Made by a program: the position numbers and the translations under genes. DNA of 6,670 nucleotides from Candidatus Gallimonas intestinigallinarum (lineage in GTDB: Bacteria > Bacillota_A > Clostridia > Christensenellales > Borkfalkiaceae), in NCBI GenBank assembly GCA_019116405.1, contig DXBS01000110.1, forward strand, positions 1 to 6,670, written 5' to 3'. This document shows, in pieces, positions 1 to 5,751 of the stretch (position 1 is its first letter; every line of letters starts with the position of its first letter). Under the pieces are notes generated by a model. It did not search any database. It saw only the letters and a program-made list of their open reading frames with translations, and was not told the DNA's origin.

Positions 1-2
1 AG

Positions 3-1556
3 CTCATGCGCAAGAGTCCCGTTATGATCGCAGACGCGCTTCAATCTGACTTTGTCTGCGACGACGTCATCAGCGCAGTGAGTGCCGTCAACGGCTACCT
101 CAACTTCAGGATCAACAAGGCGGGGCTTGCCCGCGACGTCCTTGCGCGTATCGGCGCGGAAGGGGAGAAGTACGGCAGCTCGGACATGGGCGCGGGCAGG
201 GTCATCTGCATCGACTACTCCTCCATCAATATCGCAAAGCCCTTCCATATCGGGCATCTCTCCACGACGGTACTGGGCGGCGCATTCTACCGCATCTTCA
301 ATTTCCTCGGCTACAAGGCGGTCGGTATCAACCACCTCGGCGACTACGGCACGCAGTTCGGCAAGCTCATTTCGGCGTATAAGAAATGGGGCAACCGCGA
401 GGAAGTCGAAAAGGGCGGCATCCACGCCATCAACGATTTATATGTGCGCTTCAACAACGAGGCGGATGAGGCAATGGAGGCGGAGGCACGCGAGTATTTC
501 CGCATCATCGAGAACGGCGACAAGGAGGCAAACGACCTCTTTGACTGGTTCAAGTCTTTGACGCTCGCCTATGTGCAGACCATCTACGAGCGCCTGCATA
601 TCAAATTTGACAGCTACGCGGGCGAGCGCTTCTATACGGACAAGATGGCGCCCGTCGTCGAGGAACTCAAGGAAAAGGGACTGCTCAAGGAGAGCAACGG
701 CGCGCAGATCGTCGACCTGGAACCGTACGGCATGCCGCCCTGCCTCATTCTGCGCTCGGACGGCGCGTCGCTGTACGCCACCCGCGACCTCGCCGCAGCG
801 ATCTACCGCAAAAAGACGTACGACTTTGATAAGTGCCTGTACGTCGTTGCCTATCAGCAGAACCTGCACTTCAAGCAGTTCTTCAAGGTGCTCGAGCTCA
901 TGGGCTACGCGTGGGCAAAGGATCTGGTGCACGTTGCCTACGGCATGGTCTCCTTAGAGGACGGCTCCATGTCCACGCGCAAGGGCAAGGTCGTCTGGCT
1001 GGAGGACGTGCTCACCCGCTGCGTCGAGAAGGCGCGCGCCATTCTGGAGGAGAAAAATCCCGCCCTGGAGAACAAGGACAAGGTCGCCGAGATCGTCGGC
1101 GTGGGCGCGGTCATGTTCGGCGCGCTGTACAACAACAAGATCAAGGACATCACTTTCTCCTACGACAAGGCGCTCAACTTTGACGGCGAGACGAGCGTGT
1201 ACGTCCAGTACACCTGTGCGCGCGCCGCGTCCGTGCTTGCAAGGGCGCAGGCAGAGGGCGTCACGTTTGCGGACGCGCCCGCGGGCGAGCCGTGCGAGGA
1301 GGAGTTTGCGCTGTTAAAGGCGCTCGCCGACTTCCCCGATACCGTGCGCGAGGCGGCGGAGAAGTACGAGCCCTCCTTCATCGCGCGCTATGCGGTGGAC
1401 TGCGCCAAGCTGTTCAACAAGTTCTACTTTGACTGCAAGATCATGCAGGCGGAGCCTGCCGTGCGCGAATTCCGCCTTGCACTCACGCGGGCGACGCTCA
1501 CCACGCTCACCAATGCACTCACGCTGCTCGGCATCGGCGTCCCGGAGAAAATGTGA
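3..1556 (+). CDS. argS: Arginyl-tRNA synthetase (partial, 5' end outside the window)
   Basis: Class I aminoacyl-tRNA synthetase that charges tRNA-Arg with arginine in the cytoplasm using ATP. Counting from the Met at position 6, the class I HIGH signature is at residues 81-84, within the ArgS-typical NIAKPFHIGH block. The KMSK-equivalent loop is MSTRKG at 322-327, as in many bacterial ArgS enzymes. The C-terminal helical anticodon-binding (DALR) domain starts near VQYTCARA (about 400) and ends with the typical GIGVPEKM tail. The reading frame is open to the left edge. The first visible residues (MRKSP.MIAD) match an internal stretch of the ArgS N-terminal domain, so the Met at 6 is probably not the start. 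About 516 residues are visible against roughly 550-570 for the family, so some 40-50 residues are missing. The stop overlaps the start of the next gene by one base, indicating co-transcription and coupled translation. Identity is secure. Confidence 0.97.
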   Translation, partial: LMRKSPVMIADALQSDFVCDDVISAVSAVNGYLNFRINKAGLARDVLARIGAEGEKYGSSDMGAGRVICIDYSSINIAKPFHIGHLSTTVLGGAFYRIFNFLGYKAVGINHLGDYGTQFGKLISAYKKWGNREEVEKGGIHAINDLYVRFNNEADEAMEAEAREYFRIIENGDKEANDLFDWFKSLTLAYVQTIYERLHIKFDSYAGERFYTDKMAPVVEELKEKGLLKESNGAQIVDLEPYGMPPCLILRSDGASLYATRDLAAAIYRKKTYDFDKCLYVVAYQQNLHFKQFFKVLELMGYAWAKDLVHVAYGMVSLEDGSMSTRKGKVVWLEDVLTRCVEKARAILEEKNPALENKDKVAEIVGVGAVMFGALYNNKIKDITFSYDKALNFDGETSVYVQYTCARAASVLARAQAEGVTFADAPAGEPCEEEFALLKALADFPDTVREAAEKYEPSFIARYAVDCAKLFNKFYFDCKIMQAEPAVREFRLALTRATLTTLTNALTLLGIGVPEKM

Positions 1557-2206
1557 TGCTCAAAGCTGTTTTATTTGATCTGGACGGCACCCTTTTGGAC
1601 ACCGTCCCCGATATTCAGAAATGCGTCAACGACATGCTCGTCTCGCGCGGCTATCCGACCATCGACTACGCGCAGACCTGCGCCTATGTCGGCGACGGCG
1701 CGATCAAACTCATCGAACGCGCGCTGCCCGCAGGCGCCGGAGACGTCGAGGAATGCTATCGGCAGTTCCGCACGGCGTTTGCCACAAGCAGCAACGCCCT
1801 GACCCGCCTCTTTCCGGACGAGCTTGAAATGCTTCTTGCCCTCAAAGCGCGCGGGCTCAAGCTTGGCATCGTCACCAACAAGCCGCAGGACGCGACCGAG
1901 CGCATCGTCGCCCAGTTCTTCCCCGAAGGCCTCTTTGACTTCGTGGGCGGGGATTCGGGAATGTTTCCCTGCAAGCCCGATCCCTCGCTCGCACGGTACG
2001 CGGCGCTCTCCATGCGCGTAAGCCCCGCCGACTGTGCCTTTGTCGGCGACGGCGAGACGGATGCGCATGTCGCACGCAATGCGGGGATGCAGGGCGTCAG
2101 CGTCCTGTGGGGGTATCGCACGCGCGAACAGCTGGAGGCGGCGGGCGCGAAGGTGTTTGTCAAGGACTTTGCAGAGCTCCAAAAATTTCTTGAAAAAATT
2201 TGCTGA
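1556..2206 (+). CDS. HAD-superfamily phosphatase, phosphoglycolate phosphatase-like
   Basis: Cytoplasmic phosphomonoesterase of the haloacid dehalogenase superfamily, 216 residues, the usual length for the Gph/PGMB-like subfamily. All four HAD motifs are visible: motif I DLDGT with nucleophile Asp8 and acid/base Asp10; motif II Thr107 in IVTNK; motif III Lys140 in CKPDP; motif IV GDGETD with Asp165 and Asp169 binding Mg2+. The segment between motifs I and II (about residues 15-80) is the alpha-helical cap that sets substrate choice. The ATG at 1556 is preferred because the GGAG at 1544-1547 lies 8 bases before it; a GTG at 1553 would add one residue and sits only 5 bases from the GGAG. The ATG shares its A with the argS TGA, so translation is probably coupled. 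The substrate cannot be read from sequence: phosphoglycolate, a sugar phosphate or a nucleotide are all possible. No terminator follows before the next promoter 7 bases downstream. Confidence 0.9.
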   Translation: MLKAVLFDLDGTLLDTVPDIQKCVNDMLVSRGYPTIDYAQTCAYVGDGAIKLIERALPAGAGDVEECYRQFRTAFATSSNALTRLFPDELEMLLALKARGLKLGIVTNKPQDATERIVAQFFPEGLFDFVGGDSGMFPCKPDPSLARYAALSMRVSPADCAFVGDGETDAHVARNAGMQGVSVLWGYRTREQLEAAGAKVFVKDFAELQKFLEKIC

Positions 2207-2211
2207 AAACT

Positions 2212-2228
2212 ATTGATATTCAATCTCA
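2212..2228 (+). promoter_or_regulatory. Possible Fur/PerR-family operator over the -35 region
   Basis: A 13-bp inverted repeat, ATTGA-TAT-TCAAT (2212-2224), covers the -35 element. Overlapping it, 2214-2228 (TGATATTCAATCTCA) agrees with the 7-1-7 Fur-family consensus TGATAATnATTATCA at 11 of 14 defined positions, by my alignment. PerR controls reverse rubrerythrins in some clostridia, so a peroxide- or metal-responsive repressor is plausible. The match is imperfect and no regulator gene lies nearby; treat as a hypothesis. Confidence 0.4.
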
Positions 2229-2241
2229 TTTATGATATAAT
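2213..2241 (+). promoter_or_regulatory. Sigma-A promoter of the rubrerythrin gene
   Basis: The -35 element TTGATA (2213-2218) and a perfect -10 TATAAT (2236-2241) are separated by 17 bp. This places the transcription start near 2248, about 25 bases before the rubrerythrin ATG. The -35 begins only 7 bases after the preceding HAD stop codon, so some transcription may also arrive from argS. Confidence 0.85.
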
Positions 2242-2273
2242 ATAGACAAATCAAGAAAGGAGATGTTAGATTT

Positions 2274-2801
2274 ATGAAGAGATGTACTGTTTGCGGCGAG
2301 ATCGTCGCCGATGATGTGACCGAATGCCCCGTCTGCCACGCAAAGACGTTTGCGCCCGTTGCGGACAAGCCCACCTATGCCTGCGAGCACCACGTCGGTG
2401 ACGGCGTCGTCGAGGACAAGGAGGTCATGGAGGGTCTGCGCGCGCACTTCACGGGCGAGTGCACCGAGGTCGGTATGTACCTTGCCATGGCGCGCGTCGC
2501 TGAGCGCGAGGGCTATCCCGAGGTCGCAGAGGCTTACAAGCGCTATGCTTACGAGGAAGCAGAGCATGCATCCAAGTTCGCGGAACTTCTGGGCGAGGTC
2601 GTGACCGACTCCACCAAGAAGAATCTCGAGATGCGCGCGGCGGCTGAAGCGGGCGCATGCGATGGCAAGCTCGCGATCGCAAAGCGTGCGAAGGAGCTCG
2701 GCTATGACGCGATCCATGATACCGTCCACGAGATGGCAAAGGACGAGGCGCGTCACGGCGCAGGCTTTGCGGGCCTTCTCAAGAGATACTTCAACAACTG
2801 A
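2274..2801 (+). CDS. rbr: Reverse rubrerythrin (rubredoxin domain first)
   Basis: Cytoplasmic non-haem iron protein that reduces hydrogen peroxide (and, in clostridial homologues, oxygen) using electrons from NAD(P)H through other redox carriers. It protects anaerobes from oxidative stress. The 175-residue chain begins with a rubredoxin-type iron site, Cys4-x2-Cys7 and Cys18-x2-Cys21. A ferritin-like di-iron four-helix domain follows: E62-x6-Y69, the first ExxH at Glu95-His98 and the second ExxH at Glu158-His161. Classical rubrerythrin has the opposite order (di-iron domain, then rubredoxin), so this is the 'reverse' type. The start is supported by AAAGGAG at 2256-2262, 11 bases before the ATG. 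It stands alone between its own promoter and a strong terminator. The family is secure; the physiological substrate is inferred from relatives. Confidence 0.95.
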   Translation: MKRCTVCGEIVADDVTECPVCHAKTFAPVADKPTYACEHHVGDGVVEDKEVMEGLRAHFTGECTEVGMYLAMARVAEREGYPEVAEAYKRYAYEEAEHASKFAELLGEVVTDSTKKNLEMRAAAEAGACDGKLAIAKRAKELGYDAIHDTVHEMAKDEARHGAGFAGLLKRYFNN

Positions 2802-2817
2802 TCGGGATTTATCCTAA

Positions 2818-2859
2818 AAAGAGCGCTCGGGCATCGCCCGGGCGCTCTTTGCGTCTTTT
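2818..2859 (+). terminator. Rho-independent terminator after rubrerythrin
   Basis: A 15-bp stem (2818-2832 with 2836-2850, one T-G wobble) closes a 3-base ATC loop. A T-rich tail follows (TTTGCGTCTTTTC). It begins 16 bases after the rubrerythrin stop. The left arm starts with an A run, so it may also act weakly on the other strand. Confidence 0.9.
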
Positions 2860-2881
2860 CGGATGACGCAGAGTTTCGGCA

Positions 2882-2910
2882 TTGACAGCACGATTTTCAC
2901 ATGCTATAAT
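2882..2910 (+). promoter_or_regulatory. Consensus sigma-A promoter of the CxxC-protein gene
   Basis: A perfect TTGACA (2882-2887), a 17-bp spacer and a perfect TATAAT (2905-2910), with an extended -10 TG at 2902-2903. The predicted start of transcription is near 2917. The reading frame of the downstream gene stays open through this promoter, which would mislead a longest-ORF start call. Confidence 0.9.
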
Positions 2911-2941
2911 CAATATGACAAAGCGATCGGGCGGGGTAGTG

Positions 2942-3487
2942 ATGAATCGAAAATATTATCAGTTCGGAAACCCCATTATGGTGCGCATCGGGGAGCATCG
3001 CTGTCTCCGATGCGGACAGAAGCTGACGACCCTCACCGACAGAAGGATCGTGGATCCGCATAGCGAGGAGGCGAAATACTTCGATTTTTCTGCCGGGAGC
3101 GACGGCGGGGAGATGGTCGGCGCGTGTGAGTTTATCCACAAGGTATTTTTTTGCCCGCGGTGTGCCGAGCGCACGGAATTTGTCACGCAGCTGAGCCTTG
3201 AAAAACTGATGCGCATGCTGCGACGCATCGAAAAGCACCTGCACAAACGGGGGCAGACGGTACAGTCGAAGCTTCTCTTTATCAATCGGAAGGGCGAGGA
3301 AACTTCCTATTGTCCGCTCGGGGAGGCAAGCGGTGTCCGTGTTGATTTTGCGTTTGGCGACAAAAAGAGCAGCTATGCTGTGCCCGTCATGCGCAAAAAT
3401 TGTTGGGAGCGGCCCTATTATGTGGAAGTTGACCGGCGGGCGCTGCTGTCTGCCCTCTCGCTCGCGGCGGCGCTCGGTGGTCGGTGA
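2942..3487 (+). CDS. Hypothetical protein with two CxxC motifs (possible zinc-binding)
   Basis: I do not recognise this family. The protein is 181 residues with no signal peptide or membrane helix, so it is probably cytoplasmic. Two CxxC knuckles, Cys21-Cys24 (CLRC) and Cys71-Cys74 (CPRC), could jointly bind one zinc; Cys124 and Cys154 are also present. Residues 83-104 form a basic, probably helical stretch (LSLEKLMRMLRRIEKHL), and the C-terminus is a short Ala/Leu-rich helix. The ATG at 2942 was chosen because the in-frame TTG at 2882 is the -35 element and the in-frame ATG at 2915 falls at the predicted transcription start. A GTG at 2939 is an alternative. The ribosome site is poor (GGGG at 2933-2936). 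It is a single-gene unit with a very strong promoter and a terminator behind. Nucleic-acid binding or a metal-structured fold are guesses only. Confidence 0.75.
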   Translation: MNRKYYQFGNPIMVRIGEHRCLRCGQKLTTLTDRRIVDPHSEEAKYFDFSAGSDGGEMVGACEFIHKVFFCPRCAERTEFVTQLSLEKLMRMLRRIEKHLHKRGQTVQSKLLFINRKGEETSYCPLGEASGVRVDFAFGDKKSSYAVPVMRKNCWERPYYVEVDRRALLSALSLAAALGGR

Positions 3488-3505
3488 CGGAGAGAAACGA
3501 TGATG

Positions 3506-3530
3506 GCGGCGCGTCCTCAGGACGCGCCGC
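3506..3530 (+). repeat. GC-rich hairpin downstream of the CxxC gene
   Basis: A perfect 11-bp inverted repeat (3506-3516 with 3520-3530) with a 3-base TCA loop lies 18 bases after the stop. No T tract follows, so it is not a standard terminator by itself. It may protect the transcript's 3' end or support the terminator that follows at 3553. Confidence 0.6.
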
Positions 3531-3552
3531 GCGGCAAATCATGTGATCATAG

Positions 3553-3582
3553 AAAAACGGAGCGCAACAGCGCTCCGTTTTT
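3553..3582. terminator. Bidirectional terminator between convergent genes
   Basis: A 13-bp perfect stem (3553-3565 with 3570-3582) encloses an AACA loop. The arms begin with AAAAA and end with TTTTT, so a U-tract follows the GC core on either strand. It serves both the plus-strand CxxC gene and the minus-strand membrane-protein gene, whose stop codon is only 4 bases away. Confidence 0.9.
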
Positions 3583-3586
3583 CCAA

Positions 3587-4924
3587 TCAGTTGTTTTTAG
3601 GCTTGCAGATGATGCGGTAGGGGATCCACAGCACGATGAGGGCCGCCGCCGCGATCGCCGCGTACACTGCCGAGGAGAAGAATGCCGTCCCTGTGAGCAT
3701 CGTAAAGACGCTGAGTACCTCCGCGGGCAGCACGCCTGCCAGCATGGTGGGGATATAGGTCAGCGCAAGGTTGGGCAGCAGCATTAAAAAGAGGAACAGG
3801 AACCACCCGAGAATGATGGGCATCTTGACCTTGACGTACTTGTTTTTCATGAAGGTCTTGAAGAGGATCTTTAGAAGCAGATACACCCAGCTCAGCAGGG
3901 AGATCGCGAGCAGGATGCCCAGCCCGAGCATGACGAAGGGCAGGAATACGGCGGGCGCGGCAGGACCTTCGAGCAGCTGTTCCGACAGATAGTTTTTCAG
4001 CTCCGTCTTGAGCTGTTCGTTCGAGTCGGACGAGCCGGCGGGCTGCTGCGCGGAAGGGTCGGCGGGCTGCTGCGCTTCCGAAGCCAAGGCATACGAAGCG
4101 GCCGTCAGGGCTGCAGTCCCTGCGCCTTCTTCCTCGGAAGATTCGCCGGACATGGATTGCAGGGCTTCGATCACAAGCTGGTTGACGATCTCCTCCGGAT
4201 TGATATAGCCGTTTTCATCGGCATAGTCGGTGACGATATCCGCGACGGCGTTGCGGATGGATTCCCTCGATTCCTCCGTCAGTGCAATATCCTGAAATTC
4301 TTCCACGTTGCTTGCTGTGAGGTCTGCATAGACTTCATCCACCGTGGTCATCACTTCGTCGACGACTCCGTCCACCGAGGAACCGTTCGTATAGAGACGG
4401 TCGATGATCGCGTCCGTCTTTTCTTCGATGTACGTATCGGTGACGCCCGCTTCGGTGAGCAGCTCGTTCACTCTTTCCTCCGTCACTTCGTTTTCGGGCG
4501 AGGAAAGGTAGTCTTTGACGGCGTTCTTGATCTCCGTCTTGACGGCGCTGCTCGCCTGGGTCTTGATGGTATTTTTTGCGATGGGCTCGATGACGGCAAC
4601 GAGCTGCGTTGCAAGGGAATCAAGATTGCGGTCGAGAATGTCGTCTACCATCGCGGCGGCGTCCCACTGCACAAGGCACTGCGCGACGGCCATACTGTCC
4701 AGCGCAATGCTGAGCGAGACGTCCGTCCCGTCCTCTCCGAGCGCCTCGTTGAGGTCGTCGATTTCGCCGCCGGTGAGCTCATGCATCATCTCGTTGGAAA
4801 TATTTGCCTTCAGGTCGATCCTCCAGACAGGGGAGATGAAGTACATGACGATCGCCGCCGCGCAGACAATCGCGAACAGTACGTTAAAAATGAGCGTCGG
4901 GACCGTTCTCTTTGTTTCACTCAT
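3587..4924 (-). CDS. Hypothetical four-helix membrane protein with a large extracytoplasmic domain
   Basis: I do not recognise this 445-residue protein. Residues about 10-30 form a first membrane helix. About 31-322 is a polar, acidic, probably mostly helical domain. It is followed by helices near 325-351, 369-388 and 414-437. The basic loop after helix 2 (KILFKTFMKNKYVKVK) and the basic end (RIICKPKNN) fit an inside location, so both ends are cytoplasmic and the large domain lies outside. Before helix 2 there is a low-complexity linker, acidic (GESSEEEG) then Gln/Pro-rich (QQPADPSAQQPAG). Start: ATG at 4924-4922 with GAGAGG at 4938-4933, 8 bases upstream, and a good promoter behind. It is transcribed alone, divergent from the sigma gene. 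A role in the cell envelope or in sensing is only inferred from topology; it is not a recognisable transporter or enzyme. Confidence 0.85.
   Translation of the reverse strand: MSETKRTVPTLIFNVLFAIVCAAAIVMYFISPVWRIDLKANISNEMMHELTGGEIDDLNEALGEDGTDVSLSIALDSMAVAQCLVQWDAAAMVDDILDRNLDSLATQLVAVIEPIAKNTIKTQASSAVKTEIKNAVKDYLSSPENEVTEERVNELLTEAGVTDTYIEEKTDAIIDRLYTNGSSVDGVVDEVMTTVDEVYADLTASNVEEFQDIALTEESRESIRNAVADIVTDYADENGYINPEEIVNQLVIEALQSMSGESSEEEGAGTAALTAASYALASEAQQPADPSAQQPAGSSDSNEQLKTELKNYLSEQLLEGPAAPAVFLPFVMLGLGILLAISLLSWVYLLLKILFKTFMKNKYVKVKMPIILGWFLFLFLMLLPNLALTYIPTMLAGVLPAEVLSVFTMLTGTAFFSSAVYAAIAAAALIVLWIPYRIICKPKNN
4036..4075 (-). repeat. Short in-frame tandem repeat, period 24 bp
   Basis: A 16-base unit at 4036-4051 recurs exactly at 4060-4075, a period of 24 bases (8 codons). 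On the minus strand it encodes the two AQQPA units in the linker of the membrane protein, so copy-number change would preserve the reading frame. Confidence 0.8.
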
Positions 4925-4993
4925 AATATGATCCTCTCAATTTCAATTTGATATGTGCGGCAAATGCCTGTCACACAATGTCTATGTATCTAT

Positions 4994-5021
4994 ATTATAG
5001 AGGAATCGGTTATTTTGTCAA
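4994..5021 (-). promoter_or_regulatory. Sigma-A promoter of the minus-strand membrane protein
   Basis: Reading on the minus strand, TTGACA (5021-5016), a 16-bp spacer and TATAAT (4999-4994). The predicted transcription start is near 4987, giving a 5' leader of about 63 bases. The -10 lies in an 11-bp palindrome (CTATA-T-TATAG, 4990-5000), probably a by-product of the TATAAT sequence. Confidence 0.85.
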
Positions 5022-5115
5022 GAAATTTGGGGGGAAATACGGACGGAAAAGATTGTCAGGATGAGATGCGGGACGGGAGCAATGCTATCCTGTAAGGGAA
5101 AAATCTGTTCAGGGC

Positions 5116-5144
5116 TTGCATGACGGGAAAATACATGGTATAAT
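5116..5144 (+). promoter_or_regulatory. Sigma-A promoter of the sigma-factor operon
   Basis: TTGCAT (5116-5121), a 17-bp spacer and a perfect TATAAT (5139-5144) with an extended -10 TG at 5136-5137. Transcription should start near 5151. The inverted repeat GGTATA-N7-TATACC (5137-5155) spans the -10 and start site and could be an operator. The early transcript can form a 7-bp hairpin (5154-5160 with 5174-5180) before the weak ribosome site. The rest of the 4925-5199 gap holds only the divergent promoter at 4994-5021; I see no gene in it. Confidence 0.75.
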
Positions 5145-5199
5145 AGCAATATACCCTGCGCGGCGCGGTCGTACGCGGGGCTGGCAAGCGGGACAAAAG

Positions 5200-5700
5200 A
5201 TGGATGCGCATAAGTTTAACCGACAACTCAAAAAAATGACGACCGACAGGCGCGCGCTCGAGAGCATCTACGAGGAGTATTATCTCCCGATGAAGGCGCA
5301 TGTGCAGCGTCGCTTCGGCTCGCTCGTCAATGCCGAGGACATTGCGCAGGATGTCTTTTTGAAGCTCCTCTCCTGCGGCGATCAGCCCTATATCGAATAT
5401 CCCGCCTCGTGGCTTTATACAATGGCGGACAACCGCGCCAAGGATGTCCTGCGGGCGACGCATCGGGAGACGCAGCTGCCCGAAGTGCTGGCGGCGTCCT
5501 TCGATCCGGACAAGACCATCGTCAATGCAGAAATGCGCCGTGCGCTTTGCGTGCTGGAGGAGGACGCGCGCCATATCCTCTATCTGCACTACTGGGAAGG
5601 CTACTCCCTCAAGGAGATCGCGCAGGAGACGGGCATGAGCTATACGAATGTGCGCGCAAAGGTCAGCCGTGCCTATCAGAAATTAAAAAAAATTTTGTAA
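5200..5700 (+). CDS. ECF-like RNA polymerase sigma-70 family factor
   Basis: Directs RNA polymerase to a special set of promoters; cytoplasmic. The protein is 166 residues, the size of an extracytoplasmic-function (ECF) sigma factor with only regions 2 and 4. Region 2 spans about 20-90, with the core-binding motif AEDIAQDVFLKLL (45-57) and the DNA-melting/-10 helix PASWLYTMADNRAKDVLR (68-85). Region 4 spans about 112-164, with the -35-binding helix-turn-helix YSLKEIAQETGMSYTNVRAK. The ATG at 5200 was chosen because the frame upstream runs through the operon promoter; GGGA at 5190-5193 is a weak ribosome site 6 bases away. The gene ends in an A8-T4 run just before the stop. A membrane protein in the same orientation follows after 51 bases, the usual place for an anti-sigma factor. 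Which ECF subgroup it belongs to is unknown. Confidence 0.9.
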   Translation: MDAHKFNRQLKKMTTDRRALESIYEEYYLPMKAHVQRRFGSLVNAEDIAQDVFLKLLSCGDQPYIEYPASWLYTMADNRAKDVLRATHRETQLPEVLAASFDPDKTIVNAEMRRALCVLEEDARHILYLHYWEGYSLKEIAQETGMSYTNVRAKVSRAYQKLKKIL

Positions 5701-5722
5701 CAATTTGCCGTGTAGCTCCGTC
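5696..5722 (+). promoter_or_regulatory. Possible ECF-type promoter before the membrane-protein gene
   Basis: TGTAAC (5696-5701) and CGTC (5719-5722) are separated by 17 bp. This closely resembles promoters used by Bacillus ECF sigma factors of the SigM/SigX/SigW type (TGAAAC or TGTAAC, 16-17 bp, CGTC/CGAC/CGTA). The -35 part overlaps the stop codon of the sigma gene. Transcription would begin near 5730, about 22 bases before the next ATG. It fits autoregulation by the adjacent sigma factor but is a motif match only. Confidence 0.45.
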
Positions 5723-5751
5723 TATAGTATTGGAATCGGTAGAGTAGTGGT

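Noticed and set aside
438..932. Minus-strand open frame within argS
   Set aside because: It lies wholly inside a clearly identified synthetase gene and has no promoter or recognisable domain.
1571..2182. Minus-strand open frame (203 codons) opposite the HAD gene
   Set aside because: The plus strand encodes all four HAD motifs; the reverse frame is a GC-rich shadow.
2184..2205. A+T-rich partial inverted repeat at the end of the HAD gene as a terminator
   Set aside because: The stem is short, pairs only A and T at its ends, lies inside the coding sequence and is not followed by a T tract.
4157..4951. Long plus-strand open frame (264 codons) opposite the membrane-protein gene
   Set aside because: The minus-strand gene has a promoter, ribosome site, coherent membrane topology and terminator. 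The plus-strand frame would end inside the divergent promoter region and gives a composition typical of an antisense shadow.
5684..5751. A8-T4 run at the end of the sigma gene as a programmed frameshift site
   Set aside because: It lies four codons from the stop; a shift would only add about 15 unrelated residues up to the stop at 5745-5747. There is no convincing stimulatory structure.
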